Positions 35,344-43,504 of a stretch of 44,874 nucleotides of DNA are shown here, piece after piece. The notes below the pieces were generated by a model that was not told the origin of the DNA, did no database searches, and was given only the letters and a program-made list of their open reading frames with translations. Made by a program: the position numbers and the translations under genes. The stretch is from Actinomycetales bacterium (GTDB lineage: Bacteria > Actinomycetota > Actinomycetes > Actinomycetales > Dermatophilaceae). The stretch lies in contig JADJVI010000061.1 of the NCBI GenBank assembly GCA_016710645.1, positions 1-44,874 on the forward strand, written 5' to 3'. How positions within the stretch are numbered: the stretch's first letter is position 1; each line of letters begins with the position of its first letter.

Positions 35344-35970
35344 ATGACACCGGGGCTACGCGCGAGAAAGCGGGCCGCACTCGAACGGGAACTGGCGCGC
35401 ACGGCATACCAGCTGGTGGAGGAGCGCGGGTTCGCGGACGTGACCGTCGATGACATCGTTGATGCGGTGGGCGTGGCCCGGCGCACCTTCTCCAACTACT
35501 TCTCGTGCAAGGAAGAGGCCGTCGCCGCCGTCGTCCTTCATGAAGCGGGCACCGGCTTGGCGGCATGGCAGCCTCCGGCTGATCCGCAAACGCTGCCTTC
35601 GGTCATGCGGGACCTGGTCGCGCACCAGGTCCGCGTCGGGGCGTTCATCGCCCTGCGTGACCTGGCTCGACTGGCCCGCGAGCACCCGCCGCTTGTGCCC
35701 TGGTTCCGGGAGGCCCAATGGCGCCTCTGGTCCTTCGCCGGCGCCCGGGTGCTCGACGCGCTCGAGGTCACCGACCCGGCATACCGAGCGGAGGTCACCG
35801 CCATGGTGGGTGCCGTCTTCGGCGTGATCACCAGCCTGCTGCTGCCCGACCAGGGGAGCGCTGTCTCGACGGCTGCACCATCCACCGAGGATGGCCTCCC
35901 GAATGCCGTCCAGGTGCGAGCGCTGGTCGACCATGTGCTCGATCAACTAGACCGGGGTTATCGGGCTTGA
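35344..35970 (+). CDS. TetR family regulator
   Basis: 208 aa. N-terminal TetR HTH at about residues 8-55 (KRAALERELARTAYQLVEERGFADVTVDDIVDAVGVARRTFSNYFSCKEEAV), then an all-helical ligand-binding domain. ATG 35344 lies 13 bases after the transporter stop; GTG 35335 is possible. By position it is a likely repressor of the mmpL-tetR operon, released by the transported compound or an analogue. An ACGGCATACC word encodes Thr-Ala-Tyr inside the HTH. The gene ends at a very strong terminator. Confidence 0.92.
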   Translation: MTPGLRARKRAALERELARTAYQLVEERGFADVTVDDIVDAVGVARRTFSNYFSCKEEAVAAVVLHEAGTGLAAWQPPADPQTLPSVMRDLVAHQVRVGAFIALRDLARLAREHPPLVPWFREAQWRLWSFAGARVLDALEVTDPAYRAEVTAMVGAVFGVITSLLLPDQGSAVSTAAPSTEDGLPNAVQVRALVDHVLDQLDRGYRA

Positions 35971-35973
35971 CCG

Positions 35974-36022
35974 AAACGCTGGAAGACCCGGACGTAAAGC
36001 ATGTCCGGGTCTTCCAGCGTTT
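35974..36022 (+). terminator. Perfect 20-bp-stem terminator
   Basis: A 20-bp perfect inverted repeat (35974-35993 with 36003-36022; loop GTAAAGCAT) directly after tetR, ending in TTT. It marks the last ordinary gene before the island. The first 16 bases of its left arm recur alone at 38987-39002. Confidence 0.9.
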
Positions 36023-36142
36023 GTGGGCTGTTCGCGTAACCCTCTGACCTGCGCCTTCGGCCCCTCGTCGAGGGTGTGATCCTGCGAAAATCACCCCGCG
36101 CTTCCCATGGCTGGTTAGTGGTCTTCGGCCGACTGTTTGAGC

Positions 36143-36500
36143 TCAGAAGGGAGCCTCATCGGATGCCCACCACGCACTCATTGACGGCTTCTGGAGGGCG
36201 CCGGCAGGTAGCGGCAGACTCGTCACGACGTACAGGTTCAAGATGTCGTCGCGGTCCATGAACATGATCTGGCTGCGCTTGGATGCGTTAAGCACGTTGG
36301 CGAGCCAGTTGCGGGCCGCCTTGGTGATCTCAGCCCCAGCCACGATGAACGCATGGTCGACCAGCACCCGCCGGTTCGCTTCCGGCGGAACAGCGGCAAC
36401 AACACTTCCTCGATGAGGTCGTCGTCGCTGCAGGAATCTAGATAGGCGGAAACGTCGTCCGGTAGAGATGTGCTGGCCAGCAATGACTCCGCGTTGGCTG
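36143..36500 (-). pseudogene. Remnant of a conserved protein, perhaps restriction-endonuclease-like
   Basis: Two well-formed pieces in different frames. Upstream is ESLLASTSLPDDVSAYLDSCSDDDLIEEVLLPLFRR (about 36490-36375). Then, from a junction near 36380, come PEANRRVLVDHAFIVAGAEITKAARNWL and SKRSQIMFMDRDDILNLYVVTSLPLPAGAL, ending at the stop at 36143. The core between LFRR and PEANRR appears deleted, and the frame changes at the junction. The pieces recall long proteins often annotated as restriction endonucleases in defence islands, but I am not certain. It begins right after the immunity gene stop. Confidence 0.55.
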
Positions 36501-37022
36501 CTACAGGTCTTCCCAGGTGATGTTGGTGGGCCGTTGGCCGGTGGCAAGGAACTCGGTCATGGCCGCGAACGCCAGGGTGTGGGGCACGAGCTCGCTCGGG
36601 TCCGAGTGTTCCCACTCGCCGTGGAAGCGGAACGTGGGGCCCTCTACGCGCCCAGCTTCGAGTCGTCGGCCCTCAGCGAGCCATGCATCGAAATCCGCCC
36701 AAGCAGGGTCGCCGTCGGGAGGAACTGCGCCCCCCGGCCATCGCCATACCCGATCTTCAGTAGCCGGAATTGGCGGGAGGTGTCCAACGGATCGCGCATT
36801 GGCGCCTTCAAGGTTGAAGTACACGGGAACGAGCGCTGCCCCCACGCCGATCACGAGTGCCGCCCCCGTGCCGTTGGTGGTCGACGCTTGGACTAGCCAG
36901 GGAATGCGGCCTTGTCGGGCGGCATGCCAGCCTGAGACGACTGAAAGCACCTCGTCGGGAGAGCCGACAGTCAGCGTGGCCGTCACGTCGCCGCCCTCCA
37001 CCAGCCACTGAGTCACAACCAT
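36501..37022 (-). CDS. Imm1-type immunity protein
   Basis: 173 aa. The C-terminal end FRFHGEWEHSDPSELVPHTLAFAAMTEFLATGQRPTNITWEDL matches the Imm1 pattern (aromatic strand, hydrophilic loop, helix, then REFLxTGxRPTxIxW). The N-terminal half has TATLTVGSPDEVLSVVSGW and ALVIGVGAALVPVYF. Imm1 proteins neutralise SCP1.201/DddA-like deaminase toxins encoded next to them, which fits the gene upstream. The start ATG 37022 overlaps the toxin stop by ten bases, so the two are made together. The longer open frame to 37136 lies inside the toxin gene and is not used. Confidence 0.8.
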   Translation of the reverse strand: MVVTQWLVEGGDVTATLTVGSPDEVLSVVSGWHAARQGRIPWLVQASTTNGTGAALVIGVGAALVPVYFNLEGANARSVGHLPPIPATEDRVWRWPGGAVPPDGDPAWADFDAWLAEGRRLEAGRVEGPTFRFHGEWEHSDPSELVPHTLAFAAMTEFLATGQRPTNITWEDL

Positions 37023-38407
37023 TCTCCAATCCCGTGTACGACCCGTACGAAGTTGTTCGGGCCGAAGATGGTCAGCGTCGATCCTTTCGGGATCATGTTC
37101 GGCAGCAGCGTGGAGCATCCGCGGCTCTGCGAGCACGGCAGGCGGTTGATGTAGAGAGTGGCGTTGTCCAAGCTCTCGCGTTTCATGATCGCACCCACCT
37201 GAGACTCCACGTGAGTGATCGTCACACCGTTGCGTCCGGGACGGGGCTTGGTGATCTCCGTAACGAAGTCGCGGCGCCCCGAAAGCAACTCCCGTGCCGT
37301 CCCGTCCGAGGATGTGAGCAGGCCCGAGGTTTTGTCGCCTTGGCCGCCATAGGGCTCCACGCGCTTGGCAAACGCATCCTGGTAGGGACTCGCTCCGGGC
37401 TCGGTGACAGGGCCGGCGTTTGCCGAGCGGACAGGGGTGCCCCCGAAGCCGGGGTCCCGCTCCAGTTCGGCACGGCTGCGTCCCATCTGGAGGACGGTCA
37501 TGTTGGTCTCAGCAGCCGCCTGGGTGATCGTGGATGCGCCGCCCACGATCAGGGTGCCCCCAGCCGTTATGGCGGTAGCGGAGGCGATATTCAGCGGAAC
37601 TCCGACGGGCAGTCCTACGCCGGTCGCGTCAAGCACTGCGCCCGTGCCTTCGCCAGCGATACCCGATGCCATCATGAAGGCCCCGGCGAACATCTCCCCA
37701 AGGGCAGCTGGGTTATGCACTGCCGCATAGCCCCAGTTGGCCAGTCCGTTGACGATCGGTACGACTACGTTGTTGTAAGTCCACTGCGTCGCTGCGATCT
37801 CCTGCACATAGGTCCAGGCCCGAACCTGTTGCTGGAAGTCCGAGGCGGCATCCCACCAGTGCCGTGCCTGCGGGGCGGCAGCTTGTGCAGCCACGAGCGC
37901 GTCAGCGGCGCGGTCACCAGCCGCTCGCAGGTCAGCTCGGGCGTCTTGGAGCATCGTGATGGCGCGCGCACGGTCTGCGGCGCCGGTCGGGTCGAACGAC
38001 TGCCCGACGTTGCCCTGGTACGGCGGGACTGCGGCGAAACCAGGTCCGGCTGAGGCTTCGGTCGCTTCTGCGGCAGCAATGCCCGCCTGGAACAGTCGCC
38101 GGGCTCGCTCGGCGCGGTATTGGGCGTCGATCAACACCGACCGGTATGCCGTGAGCGCTCCGGTTGCGTCATCGAAGGCTCGCGCGGCGGCCTTCCAGTG
38201 CTCCGGCTGCACGGCATACCGAGCCTTGAAGTCGGCTGCCGCCTGGCCGTCCCAGTCAGTCTCGATCCGTCCCAAACCGCGGGCCGCGGAAGTGAGCACG
38301 TCAGCCCAGGCAGACAGGCTGCCAATCAACTCGTCCAGTCCGTCCGGATCGCCCAGGACAAGCGAACGGGCCGGGAGGTTGGCCATCAGGTCGCTGACAG
38401 CGCTCAC
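37013..38407 (-). CDS. Polymorphic toxin: WXG100-like N-terminus and DddA-like cytidine deaminase
   Basis: 464 aa. Residues 1-115 form a helical hairpin with WDG at 52-54, like WXG100/type VII secretion substrates. Residues 140-300 are a helical and glycine-rich hydrophobic middle. Residues 355-452 are a deaminase domain of the SCP1.201/DddA-like family: GQGDKTSGLL, the zinc ligand and catalytic pair HVE at 399-401, PC-x4-GC at 424-431 (Cys 425 and 431), and GSTLTIFGPNNF. Known members deaminate cytosine in DNA of rival cells. GTG start at 38407 overlaps the stop of the small upstream gene (GTGA). No type VII secretion genes are in the window. Two repeated words, at 38143 and 38211, lie in the N-terminal part. 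Confidence 0.88.
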   Translation of the reverse strand: MSAVSDLMANLPARSLVLGDPDGLDELIGSLSAWADVLTSAARGLGRIETDWDGQAAADFKARYAVQPEHWKAAARAFDDATGALTAYRSVLIDAQYRAERARRLFQAGIAAAEATEASAGPGFAAVPPYQGNVGQSFDPTGAADRARAITMLQDARADLRAAGDRAADALVAAQAAAPQARHWWDAASDFQQQVRAWTYVQEIAATQWTYNNVVVPIVNGLANWGYAAVHNPAALGEMFAGAFMMASGIAGEGTGAVLDATGVGLPVGVPLNIASATAITAGGTLIVGGASTITQAAAETNMTVLQMGRSRAELERDPGFGGTPVRSANAGPVTEPGASPYQDAFAKRVEPYGGQGDKTSGLLTSSDGTARELLSGRRDFVTEITKPRPGRNGVTITHVESQVGAIMKRESLDNATLYINRLPCSQSRGCSTLLPNMIPKGSTLTIFGPNNFVRVVHGIGEWL

Positions 38408-38709
38408 GGTTGCTGCCCGCTGTCGAGGGAAAGGAAGAGAGCTGCCGCGTCCAGGTCCATTCCGATGTAGTTCTCAGCGGCGGTCTTCAGGCTGGCGGCA
38501 ATATCCAGGGAGTCGCCGACGAGCGCGTCCACACCTTCCTGCCAACGGGCAGTGAAGTCACCCAGTACCGTCTGCAACCTTGGGTGACCGGTGTGAACAG
38601 AGGCCAGGCCCTCGATGTACCGACCGGGCACGGCATCCACCACGGCTGTGACCGCGCGGGACGCCTCGATCAGCGATTCCGCGACAACACGGACCTCATC
38701 GCCTGACAT
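38404..38709 (-). CDS. Small WXG100/ESAT-6-like partner protein
   Basis: 101 aa, almost wholly helical: SGDEVRVVAESLIEASRAVTAVVDAVPGRYIEG, then FTARWQEGVDALVGDSLDIAASLKTAAENYI. This two-helix plan and position in front of a WXG-type toxin is typical of a secretion partner or chaperone of type VII effectors. ATG 38709 (AGAGGG upstream) is preferred over GTG 38712. Its stop overlaps the toxin start in GTGA. No strict W-x-G motif is present, so the family assignment is by context. Confidence 0.7.
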   Translation of the reverse strand: MSGDEVRVVAESLIEASRAVTAVVDAVPGRYIEGLASVHTGHPRLQTVLGDFTARWQEGVDALVGDSLDIAASLKTAAENYIGMDLDAAALFLSLDSGQQP

Positions 38710-39064
38710 CACAGCCCTCTGACCGCGTAGCCCCTCTACCCGGAGCAGTCGACCACACCACGGCGGGCGACAGGGTAAAACGCGAGCAACGGAGGGGGAG
38801 GTGACGCCAAATCGGCGGCGTCGGCGTCTGTCCAGCGCTGAGGTTTCGGATGGGGACCTTTCACTCGGACCGCCCCCCGGTCACCTTTGGTTGGCTGGTT
38901 GGTGGAGCCAAGGGGACTCCCCATGGGCTCGCTGCGCTCACCCATGTGGGCCCAGGACCCCACCGGGGTTCGAGACCCACCTTCGCAAACGCTGGAAGAC
39001 CCCCCACCTGGCCCCCTCGTTCGCCGACCCCCTGCTACTCCAGCATCGGGGAGTTCCGCACGTC
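38710..39064. other. Gap with no gene seen
   Basis: 355 bp between the toxin operon and hepT. The only structure noted is the lone 16-base AAACGCTGGAAGACCC at 38987-39002, identical to the arm of the terminator at 35974. No open frame here has a ribosome site and a family-like product. Confidence 0.4.
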
Positions 39065-39388
39065 TCAATCGATGCCGAGAGCGCGGCGTAGCGTCCCAAC
39101 GATCTCGGGAAGGTCGCGTTCCACGGTCTCCCTGACCGTTCCTTGGTCGACGAGGAGGTATCCGTGAGCGATTCGGTTGCGCATGCCCCACATGAGGGTC
39201 CAGTCCTGACCGAACAGGCTCTCGCGAACAGATGATTCGAGTCGTGCGAGAACCTCGATTCCTGACGCCAACCGCAGGCAGACCGCATCAATGGTCATCT
39301 GGTCGAGCGCCCCCGCGTGGGTGTACCCGATCGCCAGGTCGAAGTGGGTGAGTGCTTCGCGGAGCAGTTCCTCGGTCGAACGGCTCAC
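39065..39388 (-). CDS. hepT: HEPN (HepT/DUF86-like) toxin
   Basis: 107-aa all-helical protein with the HEPN RNase motif R-x4-H in MRNRIAHGYLLVD. The first helix pair is EELLREALTHFDLAIGYTHAGALDQMT. HepT toxins cleave RNA unless inactivated by their MNT partner, which in known systems AMPylates a Tyr beside the motif (here the Tyr in AHGY fits). The GTG start at 39388 overlaps the antitoxin stop by four bases. Confidence 0.88.
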   Translation of the reverse strand: MSRSTEELLREALTHFDLAIGYTHAGALDQMTIDAVCLRLASGIEVLARLESSVRESLFGQDWTLMWGMRNRIAHGYLLVDQGTVRETVERDLPEIVGTLRRALGID

Positions 39389-39852
39389 AGCGGCACGGCC
39401 TCGGCCAGCACGCGCTCTCGCAGGTCCGGGCGGAGCGCGGTGTCAGGGATCAGGTCGACCGACACTCCCAACACCTCTGCCGCGGCTGACTCGACCCGCC
39501 CGAGTTCCATCAGGCTCAGCGGCCGAGTCGGGGTGAACAGAAGGTCGATGTCGGAGTCAGGCCGTTCGCGCCCGGTCGCGACCGAGCCGAACACCCGGAC
39601 CTCACGTCCCCCCGCATCCGCAATGATCCGACGGACCTCGGCGGCATGGGCACGCAGCACGCGCGCCACATGGGACGTTCCGTGGAAGTGCAGCAGGCGC
39701 GACACCTCCGGCTGGCTGCGCCCGATGAGCTGACCGATCTGGGCCTGGGTCAATCCCTCACGGGCAGCCCGACGGACCGCACTGACCAGTTCAGCGCGAG
39801 CTCGCGCCGTCACCTCATCGGTGCGCTGCGCCACCTCTGTGAGTCCGTTCAC
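39385..39852 (-). CDS. mntA: MNT-type nucleotidyltransferase antitoxin with N-terminal HTH
   Basis: 155 aa. The C-terminal half is a minimal nucleotidyltransferase: VRVFGSVATGRERPDSDIDLLF carries the GS-x10-DxD motif, and VDLIPD supplies the third acidic position. The N-terminal 60 residues hold a helix-turn-helix (GLTQAQIGQLIGRSQPEVSRLLHF). In MNT-HEPN pairs the MNT protein AMPylates and silences HepT; the added HTH suggests that this one also represses its own promoter. A perfect palindrome, CATAGCA-N2-TGCTATG, lies just upstream over the -10 (TATGAT). It overlaps hepT. Confidence 0.88.
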   Translation of the reverse strand: MNGLTEVAQRTDEVTARARAELVSAVRRAAREGLTQAQIGQLIGRSQPEVSRLLHFHGTSHVARVLRAHAAEVRRIIADAGGREVRVFGSVATGRERPDSDIDLLFTPTRPLSLMELGRVESAAAEVLGVSVDLIPDTALRPDLRERVLAEAVPL

Positions 39853-40191
39853 GACTCCATCATAGCAAATGCTATGTGGGCGATCCCTACCTGGCCCGCT
39901 ACCCGCTCCGCCAGAGCGCCCCGTGCTCTATTGGTTCCGACACGGAACCGCAGGGGAGTCGCCCAGCTTTCCGCTTGGCCATAGACAGTCCGTCTGTCGC
40001 GGCGGAAAGGGACAGCGACGACATCCTGATCCTGTTGGTCGTCGCCCACCTGCCGCTACCGGTGGGTACAAGGCCCACGACCGGGGCCGATCCATCGTTG
40101 ACGCCCAAGGACGAGCGTCTCTGCAAGTCATTACGGCCCGGCGATGATGGCCCCGAAGCTCTCGCTCGTTGAGGCTCTGGTCCCCTCTGGC
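39853..40191. promoter_or_regulatory. mntA-hepT promoter with 7-2-7 operator palindrome; rest without a gene
   Basis: CATAGCA-AA-TGCTATG at 39861-39876 is a perfect palindrome. On the minus strand its right arm runs into TATGAT, a near-consensus -10, so a bound repressor would block transcription of mntA-hepT. The remaining 300 bases up to the Argonaute stop show no gene or clear hairpin. Confidence 0.6.
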
Positions 40192-41604
40192 CTACATGAA
40201 CAGCCGGTACGGATAGGCCGCGTCGGGAAGCCCCCGCGTGTGCCCAATGACTCGGGCGAGGGTCTGGGAGTACTTGATCGTTACGGGTAACGGGTCGTAG
40301 AGCGCATCGTTGTTCCAGTCCATCTTGGTGAGTGCGAGCACGTCATCGGCGGTGCGCTCTAGCGGCCCCCAGCCTGCGTCACGGGTGATGAGCAGCGGGC
40401 TGGGGATGCTCTTAGCGCCTTGGTAGAAGTTGTTGTTCCCGGCTGCGAGTCCGATGGCCGTGCCGTTGACGTAAAGCAGGCCATCGCGACCAGACAGGAA
40501 CTGCAGTGTGCCGCGCTGGACCGGCCAGTTGGCCGGTTGGCTCGGGCCTTGGCCTGGCTTCGCTACGACCAGGCGAACTCCGCGCCATGGCGTGCTCGCC
40601 TGTACTCGGACGCACTCCACTTCCTCGCAGGCATCCCAAGCGTCAAAGACCCCGTCTACCTCGTCGTCGCGGAAGCGGGTGGTCTTGTGAACGACGACCC
40701 TGGTCGGCAGGTTGCCGGCGTGGCGGTCCTGGTAGAGCCGAACGCTTCGGCTCATGACGGCCCGCATCTGATCGCGCGTGAGGTGAGGGTTGTCGAGGTC
40801 GACACCCTGGCCAACGTCGTACGCCACGAAGTCCATGCCGCCGCCGTCGGCGTCAAACACCTGCGAGCAGCACGTGACGAAGGCGTCCGACGTGCCACCC
40901 CGAATCGCGTACGACAAGCCGACATAGGCCACGTCGGCATCAGTCGAGCGGTGGAGGCGCCACGGTGTGCCTCCTGCCTTGGCGTACAGGGCCATCGACA
41001 GGCGCCAGCTGAGGCTGCAGGGGTGCCTAAAGCTGATGGCCTTGTCTTCCCAGACGATCTGCGTGGGGATGCCGAGAGGGGCGGCGAACGCTTTCAGCTG
41101 GTCGTGGAGATCGAAGGCGCCATCGCTGGAGACTTTCCACCGCCGCCATGCTGCGGGCAGGGCCACGATCAGGACTTCCCAGCTCGATCGCGTTGTCGTG
41201 ACCTGGCGAACGGCCTGTGCCAGCGCTGCGGCGATCGCGAAGTGGGGATCCGGAGCTTTGGCGATGTCCGGGTCGAGCTGCACGACAGTGTCATCAGCGG
41301 GAGTGAGATCAACTCCGTACACATTCTTGAAGCCCGGATAGGGCGGGACGTACTTCGGCCGATCCGTCGGTCGATGCTGGCTCACGAGCGTGCCGAGGAA
41401 CCGGCGCGCCCGAGGGTAGAGCGACGTGGTTGTGATGACCGCAAATCGGATGTCAGCCGTACCGAACGAATTCCGGCTGTAGGGACCATGCGCTTGCAGG
41501 CCGCGCAGTGGATGCTTGTCGCTGCCGCCGTTCCCAAACGCCAAGAGCGGCTCGTCTAGCAGCCGGTGCGGGGGGAGTCTGCTGCCGATCACCTGGGTAG
41601 TCAC
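40192..41604 (-). CDS. Short prokaryotic Argonaute (MID-PIWI)
   Basis: 470 aa. The second half follows the PIWI plan: TDADVAYVGLSYAIRGG, MDFVAYDVGQGVD, LPTRVVVHKTTRFRDDEVDGVFDA, then RGTLQFLSGRDGLLYVNGTAIGL and a C-terminus YPYRLFM. The first half matches a MID domain (FGTADIRFAVITTTSL, WEVLIVALPAAWR). The PIWI Asp positions are not kept (GLS where catalytic proteins have GxD), so it should bind but not cut nucleic acid. The GTG start at 41604 overlaps the stop of the SIR2-APAZ gene by four bases. Such pairs use guide-directed recognition of invader DNA to switch on NAD+ destruction. Confidence 0.85.
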   Translation of the reverse strand: MTTQVIGSRLPPHRLLDEPLLAFGNGGSDKHPLRGLQAHGPYSRNSFGTADIRFAVITTTSLYPRARRFLGTLVSQHRPTDRPKYVPPYPGFKNVYGVDLTPADDTVVQLDPDIAKAPDPHFAIAAALAQAVRQVTTTRSSWEVLIVALPAAWRRWKVSSDGAFDLHDQLKAFAAPLGIPTQIVWEDKAISFRHPCSLSWRLSMALYAKAGGTPWRLHRSTDADVAYVGLSYAIRGGTSDAFVTCCSQVFDADGGGMDFVAYDVGQGVDLDNPHLTRDQMRAVMSRSVRLYQDRHAGNLPTRVVVHKTTRFRDDEVDGVFDAWDACEEVECVRVQASTPWRGVRLVVAKPGQGPSQPANWPVQRGTLQFLSGRDGLLYVNGTAIGLAAGNNNFYQGAKSIPSPLLITRDAGWGPLERTADDVLALTKMDWNNDALYDPLPVTIKYSQTLARVIGHTRGLPDAAYPYRLFM

Positions 41605-43424
41605 TTGGCCTCCCGGCTGTATGCGGTGGTCCGACTCAACACGAAGCGCCCTCCGACCAGGTCTCGCTCGCTGAGGTCAGCTGGCAACACGGATACTTCC
41701 GTCTGGTCTTGCGGCGCGATGGCCTTGGCCCACGCGTCGATGATCGCCGCCCACTTCTCGTTGCGACGGTTAACCCAGCGTTCCTTTCGCCAGGCCGACG
41801 CTGGATCTCCTTGGCCCTTTCGCCGGCCCGCAGGAGGGAGTGCGGAGACCCACGTGCGGGGCACGAAGAGCAGCCACAGGACCCCGAGCCGCCACTCGAG
41901 TGACAGCTCAACGGATTCGGCGAACCGGCGGGACTTCCCGTCAGCTCCGCGCCCCATTTTGCTCGGACACTGGCCCGTTAATTCCTCGCCGTACGCCTCT
42001 TGCAGAAGCCGTCGCACTCGCGCTTTGTGCTCGCTGTCAGGGCGATCCTTCCGCTCCGTCGTCACAATGAGGCGGTGACCCGAGTCGCGGATCCGCGCTT
42101 GGACTGGGAGGTCCCTGGCGAGTCCGCGAGCCAGCGCTTCATAGATGAGCGCGCGCTCTACGGTGGGCGCGCCCTCGATGGCTGGGTTGATGTCGCATTG
42201 CTCGATTGAACCCTCGATATCGAGCGCGTTGCCGAGGACTTCGGCGCTCCCCAAAGCCAGCACCTGACGTCCTGTGGACACCGCGGCGCCCCGCCAGAAG
42301 ACGTCATGGAGAGCCTGGCCCATCTCCTTACGATCCGGAACCTTCGTAAGCGTTGCTCGGAGCGCTCGTGTTGGGGTCTCCAACACCGGTAGTGCGTTCA
42401 TCCGGAGGGCTGGCAGCGAACCCCGATCGTGCTGGGGCAGTCCGCCGTCGACCGCACGCGGTTTAGCCTGTATGCCGTCGACGTAGCCGCGGAGGCCGTC
42501 GGGAAGCTCAGCCTGGCGCCCGAGAGCGCCCAGAGTTTCATCGAAGGTCTCCATCTTCACGAAGTAGGCCGAAACGCCGCTCGTCGCGCAGGCGTCGAAG
42601 AGTTCCTCGACTGGAGCGAGCACCGTCTCCGGTTGGCGACCCATCCACCACAAGCCAGCTGGGAAGGCGCCCTCAGTGGCTACCGCCTCTCTGAGCATGC
42701 CCATGACGCTGGCATCGCGGCCGCTGTAGCCCATCACTGCCAAGCCGAAGCGACGGCTGGCGTCCAAGACGGCCTGGCGCATGTTGGCATCCTGCGTCTG
42801 CAGCTCCGATTCAAGGTTCTTGAGTTCGCGGTCGCGGAAGTCGCCATGGAGTTTGAAGAGGAACGGGAAGTCACTATTGCTGAGCGCCAAGTTCGCCTGG
42901 CCAGAGTTGCCCAGATCGGCAACCCCCAGCCGGCTGCGGGTGGGGTCTCCAAGTGTGACCTGGGCTTGCTCAACAGCCTTCTCGATGAGGTCGTCGAAGT
43001 TGGTCGTGATGACAAGATCGGAGAGTCCGGCGGCCACAAAGGCGCCCAAGATCCGTTGCCCATACGACGGCGATCGGCCCTCGAACAGCGAGCGGAGGTG
43101 CTGGCGCCTGGCGCCAGCATCGGGGAGAGCTAGTTGGAAGGCGACGCTGTAGGCCGAGGGATCCGACAGGGCGGGCATGCCGTTGCGGTTGTCGTAGTAC
43201 TCGCGGATGCGGTCACGGTCCCTCGCTTCAGAAAGCGACAGTTTCTGTCGGACCAGCTGGTGTGCATCGGCGTACATCCTCAGCAGCAGGTCCATCATGA
43301 TGTGGTCGGCAGTCGGCACCCTGGCGGCGGCGCTGGCTCCCGCACCGAGCAACCAGCCGATCTTGGAGTTCTGCACTGCCCATTGCCGGGCGAATGCGCG
43401 GTGATCGACAACATCGAACGACAT
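41601..43424 (-). CDS. SIR2-APAZ protein (NADase effector of short Argonaute system)
   Basis: 607 aa from ATG 43424, nine bases after AGGAGG; the open frame begins at GTG 43445, but the ribosome site lies between the two. Residues 1-260 are a SIR2 domain: GWLLGAGASAAARVPTADHI (NAD loop, 24-43), VITTNFDDLIE (catalytic Asn/Asp, 138-148), FKLHGDFRD (His 193) and VMGYSGRDASVM. Residues about 320-607 fit the APAZ region that packs against the Argonaute (EQCDINPAIEGAPTVERALIYEALARGL.., VELSLEWRLGVLWLLFVPRTWV). With the overlapping Argonaute gene this is the SPARSA arrangement, which kills or arrests invaded cells by NAD+ loss. An ISL3-family transposase gene lies about 120 bp upstream. Confidence 0.87.
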   Translation of the reverse strand: MSFDVVDHRAFARQWAVQNSKIGWLLGAGASAAARVPTADHIMMDLLLRMYADAHQLVRQKLSLSEARDRDRIREYYDNRNGMPALSDPSAYSVAFQLALPDAGARRQHLRSLFEGRSPSYGQRILGAFVAAGLSDLVITTNFDDLIEKAVEQAQVTLGDPTRSRLGVADLGNSGQANLALSNSDFPFLFKLHGDFRDRELKNLESELQTQDANMRQAVLDASRRFGLAVMGYSGRDASVMGMLREAVATEGAFPAGLWWMGRQPETVLAPVEELFDACATSGVSAYFVKMETFDETLGALGRQAELPDGLRGYVDGIQAKPRAVDGGLPQHDRGSLPALRMNALPVLETPTRALRATLTKVPDRKEMGQALHDVFWRGAAVSTGRQVLALGSAEVLGNALDIEGSIEQCDINPAIEGAPTVERALIYEALARGLARDLPVQARIRDSGHRLIVTTERKDRPDSEHKARVRRLLQEAYGEELTGQCPSKMGRGADGKSRRFAESVELSLEWRLGVLWLLFVPRTWVSALPPAGRRKGQGDPASAWRKERWVNRRNEKWAAIIDAWAKAIAPQDQTEVSVLPADLSERDLVGGRFVLSRTTAYSREAK

Positions 43425-43504
43425 CTGCGGCGGACCTCCTGACACGGCCTAGAAGCGAGTAAGACGATGAGCCGTCTTCCGCTAGATGCTTCTCACAGTC
43501 AGCC

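Noticed and set aside
36076..36261. Short plus-strand frame after the tetR terminator
   Set aside because: No ribosome site, no family likeness, and it overlaps the minus-strand remnant that does have conserved sequence.
38968..38990. T-loop-like GGTTCGAGACCC, a possible tRNA 3' end or attachment site
   Set aside because: The loop breaks the usual pattern at its last base, and no D-arm, anticodon arm or acceptor partner can be folded upstream.
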